43,075 nt of DNA. Origin: Alphaproteobacteria bacterium (lineage in GTDB: Bacteria; Pseudomonadota; Alphaproteobacteria; UBA828). Positions 8,251-15,659 of the stretch are shown here, in pieces. Within the stretch, counting starts at the first letter, position 1. Every line of letters starts with the position of its first letter. The position numbers and the translations under genes were made by a program. The stretch is taken from NCBI GenBank assembly GCA_022826345.1, contig JAJDVB010000138.1, positions 1-43,075 on the forward strand, in the 5' to 3' direction. The notes beneath the pieces were generated by a model. It saw only the letters and a list, made by a program, of their open reading frames with translations, had not been told where the DNA came from and made no database searches.

Positions 8251-8284
8251 TCGGGCCGAGAAGGCTGGCTAAGAACGCTCGCGC

Positions 8285-10753
8285 TCACTCCGCCGCCGGT
8301 GCGCCGGCGTCGAGCCCGGGGCGGACCAGGTCGCTCGCCGCCGCGCGCCGCTCGTAGCGGCGGGCGGGTGCGTTCACGACCGGGGCGAGCGGTGCCGCAT
8401 CGCGGGCTGCCAAGCGGCGCGCGGCGGGCGCGGGCTCGTAGAGCGTCGTCCGCTGCACCGGCGTGCGCACCAGCCGCTGGACCAGCGCCTCGATCTCGTC
8501 GGGCGGGAACTCCTGGCCGTGGCTCGCGCCGGCGGCGCGGGTGATGGACTCGTTCATCAGCGTGCCGCCGATGTCGTTGGCGCCGGCGCGGAGGCAGGCG
8601 GCGGCGCCCTCCCGCCCCATCTTGACCCACGAGGTCTGGATGTTGGGGATGACGGGGTGCAGCACGAGCCGCGCCACCGCGTGCATAAGCACCGCCTCGC
8701 GCCAAGTGGGCCCCTGCCTTGCGCGGCCCTTGAGGTAGAGCGGCGCCTCCATCGCGACGAAGGGGAGCGGCACGAACTCGGTGAAGCCGCCGGTGCGCTC
8801 CTGCAAGGCGCGGACACGCGCGAGGTGTCGCGCCCAGTGGCGCGGCCCGTCCACGTGGCCGAACATGATCGTGGCGGTGCTGCGCAGCCCCAGCGCGTGG
8901 GCCGCCTCCATCACCGAGAGCCACTGGTCGGTCGCGATCTTGTCGGGGCAGATGACGGCGCGGACCTCGTCGTCGAGGATCTCGGCGGCGGTGCCGGGGA
9001 GCGAGCCCAACCCCGCCTGCTGCAGCGTGGCGAGGAAGTCGGGCACGGTGCGGCCGAGTGTCGCGGCGCCCTGCCAGATCTCCAGCGGCGAGAAGGCGTG
9101 GACGTGGATGGCGGGCTCGGCCTGCTTGATGGCACGGCAGATTGCGAGATAGGTCTCGCCGGTGTAGTCGGGATGGATGCCGCCCTGGAGGCAGACCTCG
9201 GTCGCGCCGCGTTCCCAGGCCTCCCGCACGCGGCGCACGATCTCGTCGGTCGTCAGGTCGTAGGGCCGGCCGCGCAGGTTCTCGCTCAGCTTGCCCTTGG
9301 AAAAGGCGCAGAACTGGCAGCGGAAGTAGCAGACGTTGGTGTAGTTGATGTTGCGGTTCACCACGTAGCTGATTTTCGGCCCGCTGACGCTGGCGCGCAG
9401 CGCATCTGCCGCGGCGCAGACCGCGTCGAACGCGCCGCCGCGCGCCGCGAAGAGCCGCACCAGCGCGTCCTCGCCGAGCCCCTCGCCAGCCTCGGCCCGG
9501 ACCAGAAGGCGCTCGATGTCGGGCGCAATGACGGCTGGGGCGGGCACGCGGTCCTCTGGCGGCGGCTCGCCTGCGCCGGTGACCCAGGCGTCGGTGCGGG
9601 GATAGCCCTCGGCATCCACCAGCTTCAGCACGCGCGTCTGCAGCGCCGGATCGAGCCAGCGCTCGCCCGTGCGCGCGTAGGACGGGTAGACCGTGAGGCG
9701 CTCGGCCAGGGTCTTGCCGGCGGCGGCGGTCTCGCGCGCGAGCGCGTCGAGATGCGGCCAGGGGGCCTCGGGATTGACGTAGTCCTGCGTCACCGGCGAG
9801 ACGCCGCCCCAGTCGTTGATCCCGGCGGCGACCAGCGGCGGCAGCGCGCCGGGGCTCAGGTTGGGCGGCGCCTGGATATTAGCCTCGGGGCCGAAGACGA
9901 TGCGCGCGACTGCGATGGTCCAGAGCAGCTCGTCGAGGTTCGGTTCCGGCGCGTCAGCCATGCGCGTCCCCGGCTTGGCCCGGAAGTTCTGGACGATGAT
10001 CTCCTGAATGTGGCCGTGGGCGTCGTGGGCCTCGCGCAGCGCAAGCAGGGCCTCGATCCGCTCCTGGCGGGTCTCGCCGATACCGATGAGGATGCCGGAG
10101 GTGAAAGGCACCGCCTCCTCGCCGGCGAGGCGAAGCGTCTCCAGCCGTGCCGCCGGGCGCTTGTCGGGCGAGCCGTAATGCGGCCCGCTCTTGGCGGAAA
10201 GCCGCTCCGACGCGCTCTCCAGCATCATGCCCTGGGAGGCCGAGACCTGGCGCAGCGCCTGCAAATCCTCGCGGCTCAGCACGCCGGGATTGAGGTGGGG
10301 CAGCAGCTCGGTCTCGTCCAGCACCAGCTGCGCCATCGCCGTGAGATAAGCGAGCGTGCTTTCGTGGCCGAGCGCTTCCAGGCCCTCGCGCGCTGCGCGG
10401 TATCGCAACTCCGGCTTGTCGCCGAGGGTGAACAGCGCCTCCTTGCAGCCGGCGGCGGCGCCGGCTTCGGCCACCCGCAGCACCTCGTCCGGCGTCATGA
10501 AGGCGGTCTCGCCCCGGCGCGGCGGCCGGGCGAAAGTGCAGTAGTGGCAGACATCGCGGCAAAGATGGGTGAGCGGGATGAAGACCTTGCGCGAGTAGGT
10601 CACGACGTCGGGATGCGCCCGGTCGCGGAGTGCGGCTGCGCAGTCGAGCAGCGGCGCAAGGTCGTCTTCGGCCGCGAGCGCGTGGGCCTGCACCGCATCG
10701 GGACGGCGGCCGCCTTGCACCGCTTCGAGCAGTTCGCGGGTTGCGCCTTGCAT
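8285..10753 (-). CDS. fbiC: Fused CofG/CofH 7,8-didemethyl-8-hydroxy-5-deazariboflavin (FO) synthase
   Basis: The 822-residue protein has two radical SAM domains. The N-terminal CofG-like half has CxxxCxxC at Cys65, Cys69, Cys72. The C-terminal CofH-like half has Cys475, Cys479, Cys482 (NVCYFRCQFC). This matches the FbiC fusion, which makes FO, the deazaflavin chromophore of coenzyme F420, from tyrosine and 5-amino-6-ribitylaminouracil. NINYTNVCYFRCQFCAFSK and CLQGGIHPDYTGE are typical of CofH. The ATG at 10753 follows GAGGCGG and lies five bases after the cofC stop, so the two genes form an operon. Both halves keep their cluster cysteines, so the enzyme appears functional. Confidence 0.95.
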   Translation of the reverse strand: MQGATRELLEAVQGGRRPDAVQAHALAAEDDLAPLLDCAAALRDRAHPDVVTYSRKVFIPLTHLCRDVCHYCTFARPPRRGETAFMTPDEVLRVAEAGAAAGCKEALFTLGDKPELRYRAAREGLEALGHESTLAYLTAMAQLVLDETELLPHLNPGVLSREDLQALRQVSASQGMMLESASERLSAKSGPHYGSPDKRPAARLETLRLAGEEAVPFTSGILIGIGETRQERIEALLALREAHDAHGHIQEIIVQNFRAKPGTRMADAPEPNLDELLWTIAVARIVFGPEANIQAPPNLSPGALPPLVAAGINDWGGVSPVTQDYVNPEAPWPHLDALARETAAAGKTLAERLTVYPSYARTGERWLDPALQTRVLKLVDAEGYPRTDAWVTGAGEPPPEDRVPAPAVIAPDIERLLVRAEAGEGLGEDALVRLFAARGGAFDAVCAAADALRASVSGPKISYVVNRNINYTNVCYFRCQFCAFSKGKLSENLRGRPYDLTTDEIVRRVREAWERGATEVCLQGGIHPDYTGETYLAICRAIKQAEPAIHVHAFSPLEIWQGAATLGRTVPDFLATLQQAGLGSLPGTAAEILDDEVRAVICPDKIATDQWLSVMEAAHALGLRSTATIMFGHVDGPRHWARHLARVRALQERTGGFTEFVPLPFVAMEAPLYLKGRARQGPTWREAVLMHAVARLVLHPVIPNIQTSWVKMGREGAAACLRAGANDIGGTLMNESITRAAGASHGQEFPPDEIEALVQRLVRTPVQRTTLYEPAPAARRLAARDAAPLAPVVNAPARRYERRAAASDLVRPGLDAGAPAAE

Positions 10754-10758
10754 CCGCC

Positions 10759-11439
10759 TCAGGCCGCGTCGGTCACCAGAAGCCGCTCGGCGATCCCGCT
10801 CTCGCGCAGATAGTCGAGGGTGCGCCCCGCCACCGGCCGCGCGGCGAAGGCGCGGAGGTCGTCGGGCGTGTCGATATCCAGGCCAAGGCCCGGCAGCGGG
10901 AGGATGCGTGGCACGATGCCCTGCGCGCGCGCGGCTTCACAGTGGGGCTGGAAACTGTCGTGGCCGAAGGCGAAGGGCAACACGCCGGGTGGCGAGCAGA
11001 GCACGCAGTTGGTGCCGCGCCGGTCGTGCGACGGCACCAGGGTCACGGCCAGCCGGTCGGCGCCAGCGCCCTCGTGCGCTGCCAGCACCGCCTCGATCTC
11101 TGCGACGCTCGCGCCGGGCACGTCGCCCGGCACCTGGAGCAGGCTCTCGATCCCGGCGCGGTCGAGCGCCGCGGCGGCCCGCTCCACTGCCGCGCTCTGG
11201 CCGTCGTTCGAGGGCTCCGTGAGCACCCGCGCACCGTAGCGTGCGGCGAGCGCGGCCGCCCGCTCGTCCCGCGTCACCACGACGATGTCCGACAGTCCTG
11301 GCACGCGCGCGAGGGTCTCCAGCACGTCCTCCGTCATCGCCAAGGCGAGGCGCTGGCGCTCGGCCGCGCTGAGGAGATCCGCCAGCCGCTGCTTGGCGTC
11401 GCCCGTGTCCTTGACCGGAAGGACCGCCCCGATCGTCAC
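10759..11439 (-). CDS. cofC: CofC/FbiD-type phospholactate (or PEP) guanylyltransferase
   Basis: The 226-residue nucleotidyltransferase opens with GAVLPVKDTGDAKQRLA, the glycine-rich GTP-binding start of CofC, and continues with SLLQVPGDVPGAS (metal-binding GD) and SHDRRGTNCVLCSPP. CofC activates 2-phospholactate or phosphoenolpyruvate with GTP to give the donor used by CofD to extend FO towards F420. It sits five bases upstream of fbiC in one operon. CofD and CofE, which would complete F420, are not in this window. A consensus-like promoter lies 55-85 bases upstream. Confidence 0.92.
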   Translation of the reverse strand: MTIGAVLPVKDTGDAKQRLADLLSAAERQRLALAMTEDVLETLARVPGLSDIVVVTRDERAAALAARYGARVLTEPSNDGQSAAVERAAAALDRAGIESLLQVPGDVPGASVAEIEAVLAAHEGAGADRLAVTLVPSHDRRGTNCVLCSPPGVLPFAFGHDSFQPHCEAARAQGIVPRILPLPGLGLDIDTPDDLRAFAARPVAGRTLDYLRESGIAERLLVTDAA

Positions 11440-11493
11440 ATCGCCATCCCTTGGGCTCTCCCCCGGTGCCGGCGAGCCGCGTGCCGGTGCGCG

Positions 11494-11522
11494 ACGCTAG
11501 GAAAAAGGCCGAAACCTGTCAA
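11494..11522 (-). promoter_or_regulatory. Sigma70-type promoter of cofC-fbiC
   Basis: On the minus strand a perfect TTGACA (11517-11522) is followed after 17 bases by TAGCGT (11494-11499). The ATG of cofC lies 54 bases further on. A tract of T residues sits inside the spacer. This argues that the F420 genes have their own promoter rather than relying on the upstream E1 genes. Confidence 0.55.
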
Positions 11523-11556
11523 ACGGCGCGCGCCGCACGGCCGGGGCAATCCGCGC

Positions 11557-12561
11557 TCAGGCCATGGTTCGGCGAACGGCCGACTCCACGTCCTCCACCT
11601 TCGGGATATAGAGGTCCTCGAGCTCGGGCGCGAACGGAACCGGGCAGTGCGGCGCCGTGACCTTCTCGATCGGCCCCTTCAGCGACCTGAACGCCTTCTG
11701 GGCCACGATGGACGAGATGTCGGCCGCCATCGAGCAGCGCGGGTGGCTCTCGTCCACGACCACCAGACGGCCCGTCGCCTCGACCTCTTCGAGGATGGTC
11801 TCCTCGTCCAGCGGCGAGACCGTGCGCGGGTCGATCACCGTGCAGGAGATTCCGTCGCTCGCCAGGTTGTCGGCGGCCTGATTGGCCAGATGCACCATCT
11901 TGCCGATCGCGACGATGGTGACGTCCTCGCCTTCGCGAACCACGCTCGCCTCGCCGAAGGGGACCGTGTAGGCCTCGTCGGGCACGTCGGCCTCGTCGTC
12001 GTACATCGCCTTGTGCTCGAAGAAGACGACGGGGTCGTTGTCCCGAATGGACTGGATCATCAGCCCCTTGGCGTCATAGGGGTTCGAGGGAACGACCACC
12101 TTCACGCCGGGCACATGGGTGAAGAGGGAATAGAGCACCTGGCTGTGCTGGGACGCAGCCCTGAGCCCCGCGCCATACATCGTCCTCACCACCAGCGGGG
12201 TCTCCGCCTTGCCGCCGAACATGTAGCGGAACTTGCCCGCCTGGTTGTAGATCGCGTCGAAACAGACCCCGAGGAAGTCGACGAACATCAGATCGACGAT
12301 GGGGCGCATGCCGGTCACCGCAGCACCGGCCGCCGCCCCGATGAAGCCGCCTTCCGCGATCGGCGTGTCCAGCACTCGCGTCGGTCCGAATTCGGTATGA
12401 AGGCCCTTGGTGACGCCCAGCGGCCCGCCCCAGGCATCGTCCTCGCCGGGAGCGCCGGTTCCGCCCGACACGTCCTCGCCCATTACGATGACCGAGGAAT
12501 CGCGCCGCATCTCGCCCGCCATCGCCTCGTTAATGGCGGCCCTGTAGGATTTCATCGGCAT
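11557..12561 (-). CDS. 2-oxoacid/acetoin dehydrogenase E1 component, beta subunit
   Basis: The 334-residue protein has the E1 beta pyrimidine-binding and transketolase C-terminal domains. Landmarks are YRAAINEAMAGEM at the start, VIMGEDV, EGGFIGAAAGAAVTGMRPI, and VVDESHPRCSMAADI near the C-terminus. It pairs with E1 alpha to bind TPP and decarboxylate a 2-oxoacid or acetoin. ATG 12561 follows a G-rich ribosome site and lies 14 bases after the alpha stop, so alpha and beta are co-transcribed. It parallels the beta half of the fused protein at 1682-3676 without being a close copy. No E2 or E3 follows. Confidence 0.92.
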   Translation of the reverse strand: MPMKSYRAAINEAMAGEMRRDSSVIVMGEDVSGGTGAPGEDDAWGGPLGVTKGLHTEFGPTRVLDTPIAEGGFIGAAAGAAVTGMRPIVDLMFVDFLGVCFDAIYNQAGKFRYMFGGKAETPLVVRTMYGAGLRAASQHSQVLYSLFTHVPGVKVVVPSNPYDAKGLMIQSIRDNDPVVFFEHKAMYDDEADVPDEAYTVPFGEASVVREGEDVTIVAIGKMVHLANQAADNLASDGISCTVIDPRTVSPLDEETILEEVEATGRLVVVDESHPRCSMAADISSIVAQKAFRSLKGPIEKVTAPHCPVPFAPELEDLYIPKVEDVESAVRRTMA

Positions 12562-12575
12562 TGTCGGTCCCCCGC

Positions 12576-13541
12576 TCAGTAAGAGGCGTAAACGTCGGTC
12601 ATGAGATCGGCCTCGGTGGCGCGCGGCGCGGCCTGAGCGGCTGTCGCGGCGTCTGCCACCCGCTGTTTCTCTTCTTCGTAAATCTCATCGAGCTGTTCGT
12701 CGGTCAGCAGTCCCGTCTCGACGACCTTCTCGCGGAACAGCTTGAGGCAGTCCTTGTCGGCGCGGAGCTGGTCGATCTCGCCATCCCCTCGATAGGTCTG
12801 CGCGTCGCCCACGAAGTGGCCGTAGAAGCGGGCGGTCTTGATGTGGAGCAGGCTCGGGCCCTCGCCATTCCGGGCGCGTTCGACGGCGTCTTTCATCGCC
12901 TCGTGAATGGCAAAGAAGTCGAAGCCGTCGATCTCGACGGCCGGCATGCCGAACCCGTTCGCGCGGGCCACCTGCGAGCCCGCCACCGAATAGGACGAGG
13001 GAGTCGCCTCGGCATAGCCGTTGTCTTCGCAAATGAAGATCACGGGCAGCTTCCAGATGTTCGCCAGGTTGTAGGCTTCGAAGATCAGGCCCTGGTTGGA
13101 ACCGCCGTCGCCGTAGAAGGCCACGGCGACGCCGTTCTCGCCCTTGGCTCTGGCCGAGAGGCCGGCGCCCACCGCCAGGGGGCCGGTCGCGCCAATGATC
13201 CCGTTCGCGCCCAGCATCCCCTTGTCGAGGTCGGCAATGTGCATGGAGCCGCCCTTGCCGCCGCAGACGCCGGTGGTCGCGCCGTAGATTTCGTCCATGG
13301 TTTCCTGCAGATCCAGGCCGCGGGCGATGCACTGGCCGTGCGCACGATGGGTCGTGGCGATCCAGTCCCGCTCGTCCAGCGCCATGTAGACGCCGGCCGC
13401 CGTTGCCTCCTGCCCGGCAGAGAGGTGCACGAAGCCGGGTATCTTGCCGTCCGAGAAGTTCTGGAAAACGCTGTCCTCGAAATGCCGGGCTGCCGCCATC
13501 GTGCGATACGCCTTCAGCAGTTCGTCCCTGCTCAGTTGCAT
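12576..13541 (-). CDS. 2-oxoacid/acetoin dehydrogenase E1 component, alpha subunit
   Basis: The 321-residue protein carries the TPP motif beginning GDGGSNQG (144-151) with the partner asparagine in CEDNGYAEA, plus GGKGGSMHIADL and THRAHGQCIARG, all typical of AcoA/PdhA E1 alpha. The ATG at 13541 is preceded by AGGGAGA at good spacing. A TTG one codon earlier is less likely. It is first in an alpha-beta operon. The two-gene arrangement without lipoyl E2 suggests the E2/E3 partners are encoded elsewhere. The acetoin-dehydrogenase-like flavour of the motifs is an impression only. Confidence 0.92.
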   Translation of the reverse strand: MQLSRDELLKAYRTMAAARHFEDSVFQNFSDGKIPGFVHLSAGQEATAAGVYMALDERDWIATTHRAHGQCIARGLDLQETMDEIYGATTGVCGGKGGSMHIADLDKGMLGANGIIGATGPLAVGAGLSARAKGENGVAVAFYGDGGSNQGLIFEAYNLANIWKLPVIFICEDNGYAEATPSSYSVAGSQVARANGFGMPAVEIDGFDFFAIHEAMKDAVERARNGEGPSLLHIKTARFYGHFVGDAQTYRGDGEIDQLRADKDCLKLFREKVVETGLLTDEQLDEIYEEEKQRVADAATAAQAAPRATEADLMTDVYASY

Positions 13542-13699
13542 CAATGTCTCCCTTGCTCGTGTTGCCCGCCCCAGCGGAAGGCCAGGCCTCCGCCGCCCGT
13601 TGCCTAGCCGTTCAAGGGCGGCGGCGTGGGCCGGAATATACCGCTTCGCCCCGGCGAGTCACGGTTGGTCCCCGCACGCCGCGAGGGGTCGACGCCGGA

Positions 13700-14212
13700 T
13701 CAACGCTCATCCCTGCCGGAAAGCCGGTCCTCATCGTCGATAAGGGCCACGCGAGCGGGCGGGTCGGCGCCCCATCGCCACATGACGAGGTTGATATCAC
13801 TGGCACCGGCGCCGACGGCAAAGCTTCGGACCCGCATGCCGACATAGCCTGCGGCGATCAGACGATCCGCGAGAGCCTGCGACGCGGGGACCAGGCCAAC
13901 CAGCATGTCAGCTTCCCAGGCTGCACAGACCAGATCGGCATCGCTGACGTCCTGGTCGCGGCGGCGCTCTTCGTCCAGCGCATCGAAGACTGGCTCGGCA
14001 TCGACCTCGTACGCGCACAGCGTAAGCGGCTGCATCGGGCGGCCCAGGGGCTGCGCTTCGCGTATTGCGGTGAGCGGATCGAGCGACGTGTAGAGCGCCG
14101 GAACGCCGCGCCGATTGAAGCGCCCGCCGTGGCGGCGCGCGCCCTCGCCGGACAACGGCGTCCAGGACCACTGCGGGTTGTACGCCCGGTAAACCAGCCC
14201 CTGGAATCGCAT
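13700..14212 (-). CDS. RES-domain toxin (NAD-consuming type II toxin)
   Basis: The 170-residue protein has the RES fold landmarks: VYRAY near the N-terminus (Arg9), GGRFNRRGVPALYTS (Arg31, Tyr41), TAIREA (Glu52) and a conserved serine in MRVRSFA, then INLVMWRW. RES toxins such as MbcT and ParT degrade or transfer from NAD. It lies 15 bases downstream of an Xre/MbcA-type antitoxin gene on the same strand, the standard order for this family. The named residues are present, so the toxin is probably active. It was once annotated as a generic RES family protein in many genomes. Confidence 0.88.
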   Translation of the reverse strand: MRFQGLVYRAYNPQWSWTPLSGEGARRHGGRFNRRGVPALYTSLDPLTAIREAQPLGRPMQPLTLCAYEVDAEPVFDALDEERRRDQDVSDADLVCAAWEADMLVGLVPASQALADRLIAAGYVGMRVRSFAVGAGASDINLVMWRWGADPPARVALIDDEDRLSGRDER

Positions 14213-14227
14213 CGGTGAGGCGTGGGC

Positions 14228-14578
14228 TCAGGCGTAGCCGCCCGCCATGATCCGGTCGAGATACGCGTGCACGTGTTCGGCCCTGCCTTCGCGCACCAAC
14301 TGGTCCGGCGTTGCGCCGCCGAAGCCCGGCAGCGGCTCAGCGCGAAACCAGGCATAGGCTGCAATCGGCGATCCGGTCGCGGCCTCGACGCGGTTGAGAA
14401 TCTCCAGCATCTGGCGCAGGCGAACCTGGGTCTTCCGTGCGCGCACGCGCGACGTGCGTGTGAACGCGTCCTTGCCGAGGCCCAGGGTGCCGGCGATCTC
14501 GGCCTTCGTGGTGCGCAGTTCGTCCGCAATCAGAGTCGGCGAAAACACCTGATCCGCGACGAAATCCTGGAACTGCAT
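14228..14578 (-). CDS. Xre/MbcA/ParS-type antitoxin of RES toxin
   Basis: The 116-residue protein has a helix-turn-helix-like region (TKAEIAGTLGLGKDAFTR) and a C-terminal DUF2384-type toxin-binding domain. The latter ends in AYAWFRAEPLPGFGG then TPDQLVREGRAEHVHAYL, the hallmark of antitoxins paired with RES toxins. ATG 14578 is preferred. A TTG five codons upstream is possible. It leads the two-gene operon, and its promoter region carries the inverted repeat at 14598-14627, a likely autoregulatory operator. Confidence 0.9.
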   Translation of the reverse strand: MQFQDFVADQVFSPTLIADELRTTKAEIAGTLGLGKDAFTRTSRVRARKTQVRLRQMLEILNRVEAATGSPIAAYAWFRAEPLPGFGGATPDQLVREGRAEHVHAYLDRIMAGGYA

Positions 14579-14597
14579 GGCCTGATCTCGCAATTCG

Positions 14598-14627
14598 TCA
14601 CATACAATAGCGTGATAAAATATGTGA
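14598..14627. promoter_or_regulatory. Inverted-repeat operator upstream of RES/Xre module
   Basis: TCACATA at 14598-14604 and its exact complement TATGTGA at 14621-14627 are separated by 16 AT-rich bases. The site lies 20-50 bases upstream of the antitoxin ATG at 14578, and just past the stop of the hydrolase gene at 14660. The AT-rich spacer is where a promoter would be expected. Spacing of two half-sites over about two helical turns fits binding by a dimeric repressor. Confidence 0.6.
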
Positions 14628-14659
14628 AACCAGAACTTTCGGGCCCAGTCCGCCCTCGA

Positions 14660-15508
14660 TCAGGCGAGGAACGCTTCCACCAGAGCGTTGAACTTGGTCG
14701 GGTTCTCGTAGCACATGAAGTGCGAGCCGCCCTCGTTGGCTTTGAAGATCTCGACCTCGGCGCCGGGGATCTGATCCGCGATCCAGAGCTGCGATTCAGC
14801 CGAGAAGATGCTGGCCTCCGCGCCCACCACCAGCGTGGGCTTGCGCACGGTCTTGATCACGTCGCGCCAGTCGAGCCCGCAGTGGTCGTGGAGCAGGTCC
14901 GCGGCGTGTCGGCGCGGCAGCTTGCAGATTTCGCGCGCGAACCAGAGCAGCTCCGCCGCCGGCAGCGACGGCGAGAACAGGCGCGCGATCACCGGCACGG
15001 TGGCCTCGGCGGTCTCCGCCGCCAGCACCTGAAGGTAGAACTCGGCGAGCGCGTTGAGGTCCGGAAGCAGGCAGCCGTAGGTGACGCGGTCTTCCGCCGA
15101 CCAGTCGGCCTTCGCGGTGACCGACGGCGCCTGGTCCACGAAGATGAGGCGCCCAAGCCGGTCTTCACCGAAGAGGTCGATGTAGCTCCAGATGATCGAC
15201 GAGCCGATGGAGTGGCCCATGAGATCGACCTCGTCGAGCGCCAGCCGCTCGATCACGGCGCGCAGGTCGGCCGCGAGGCGGCTCACGCGGTAGCCGCCCG
15301 CCGGTGTGGTCGAGTCCCCGTGGCCCCGCATGTCGAAGGCCATCACGCGCCGCGTCCCGGACAGCCCCTGGAGCTGGTGCCGGTAGGCCGCGCCGGTGAG
15401 CGACCACGAGGGGATGATGAGGAGCGGCCTGCCCTCGCCGGCCTCCACGTAGTGAAGGTCGATGCCGTCTCCGATGGACACCATCCGGTCGACGAGCTGC
15501 GCGGCCAT
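14660..15508 (-). CDS. Alpha/beta hydrolase
   Basis: The 282-residue protein has the nucleophile elbow GHSIGS with Ser100, the conserved FDMRGHGDS after strand 4, and a late catalytic histidine at His263 (GGSHFM). The acid residue is probably in VVGAEAS (230-233), where Glu may replace the usual Asp. The family covers esterases, lactonases, haloperoxidase-like enzymes and C-C hydrolases. The substrate cannot be inferred. ATG 15508 follows GGAGGGTGA. It is divergent from the ABC exporter gene, with about 150 bases between. Confidence 0.87.
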   Translation of the reverse strand: MAAQLVDRMVSIGDGIDLHYVEAGEGRPLLIIPSWSLTGAAYRHQLQGLSGTRRVMAFDMRGHGDSTTPAGGYRVSRLAADLRAVIERLALDEVDLMGHSIGSSIIWSYIDLFGEDRLGRLIFVDQAPSVTAKADWSAEDRVTYGCLLPDLNALAEFYLQVLAAETAEATVPVIARLFSPSLPAAELLWFAREICKLPRRHAADLLHDHCGLDWRDVIKTVRKPTLVVGAEASIFSAESQLWIADQIPGAEVEIFKANEGGSHFMCYENPTKFNALVEAFLA

Positions 15509-15659
15509 GGCTCACCCTCCATGGTGCAGGAGCGGCTGCATCCTAAGCCATGTCCTGATCACATACATCCCACTTCCGCGTGATCGCAGGGCGCGGGTCG
15601 CGGCATGGACAACGCCGCGCCTTTGTGGTCGATGGGGGCGGGCTCGACGGGCGGCGCGC

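Noticed and set aside
8519..10813. 764-codon open frame antisense to fbiC
   Set aside because: It has no recognisable domain. The other strand encodes both radical SAM motifs.
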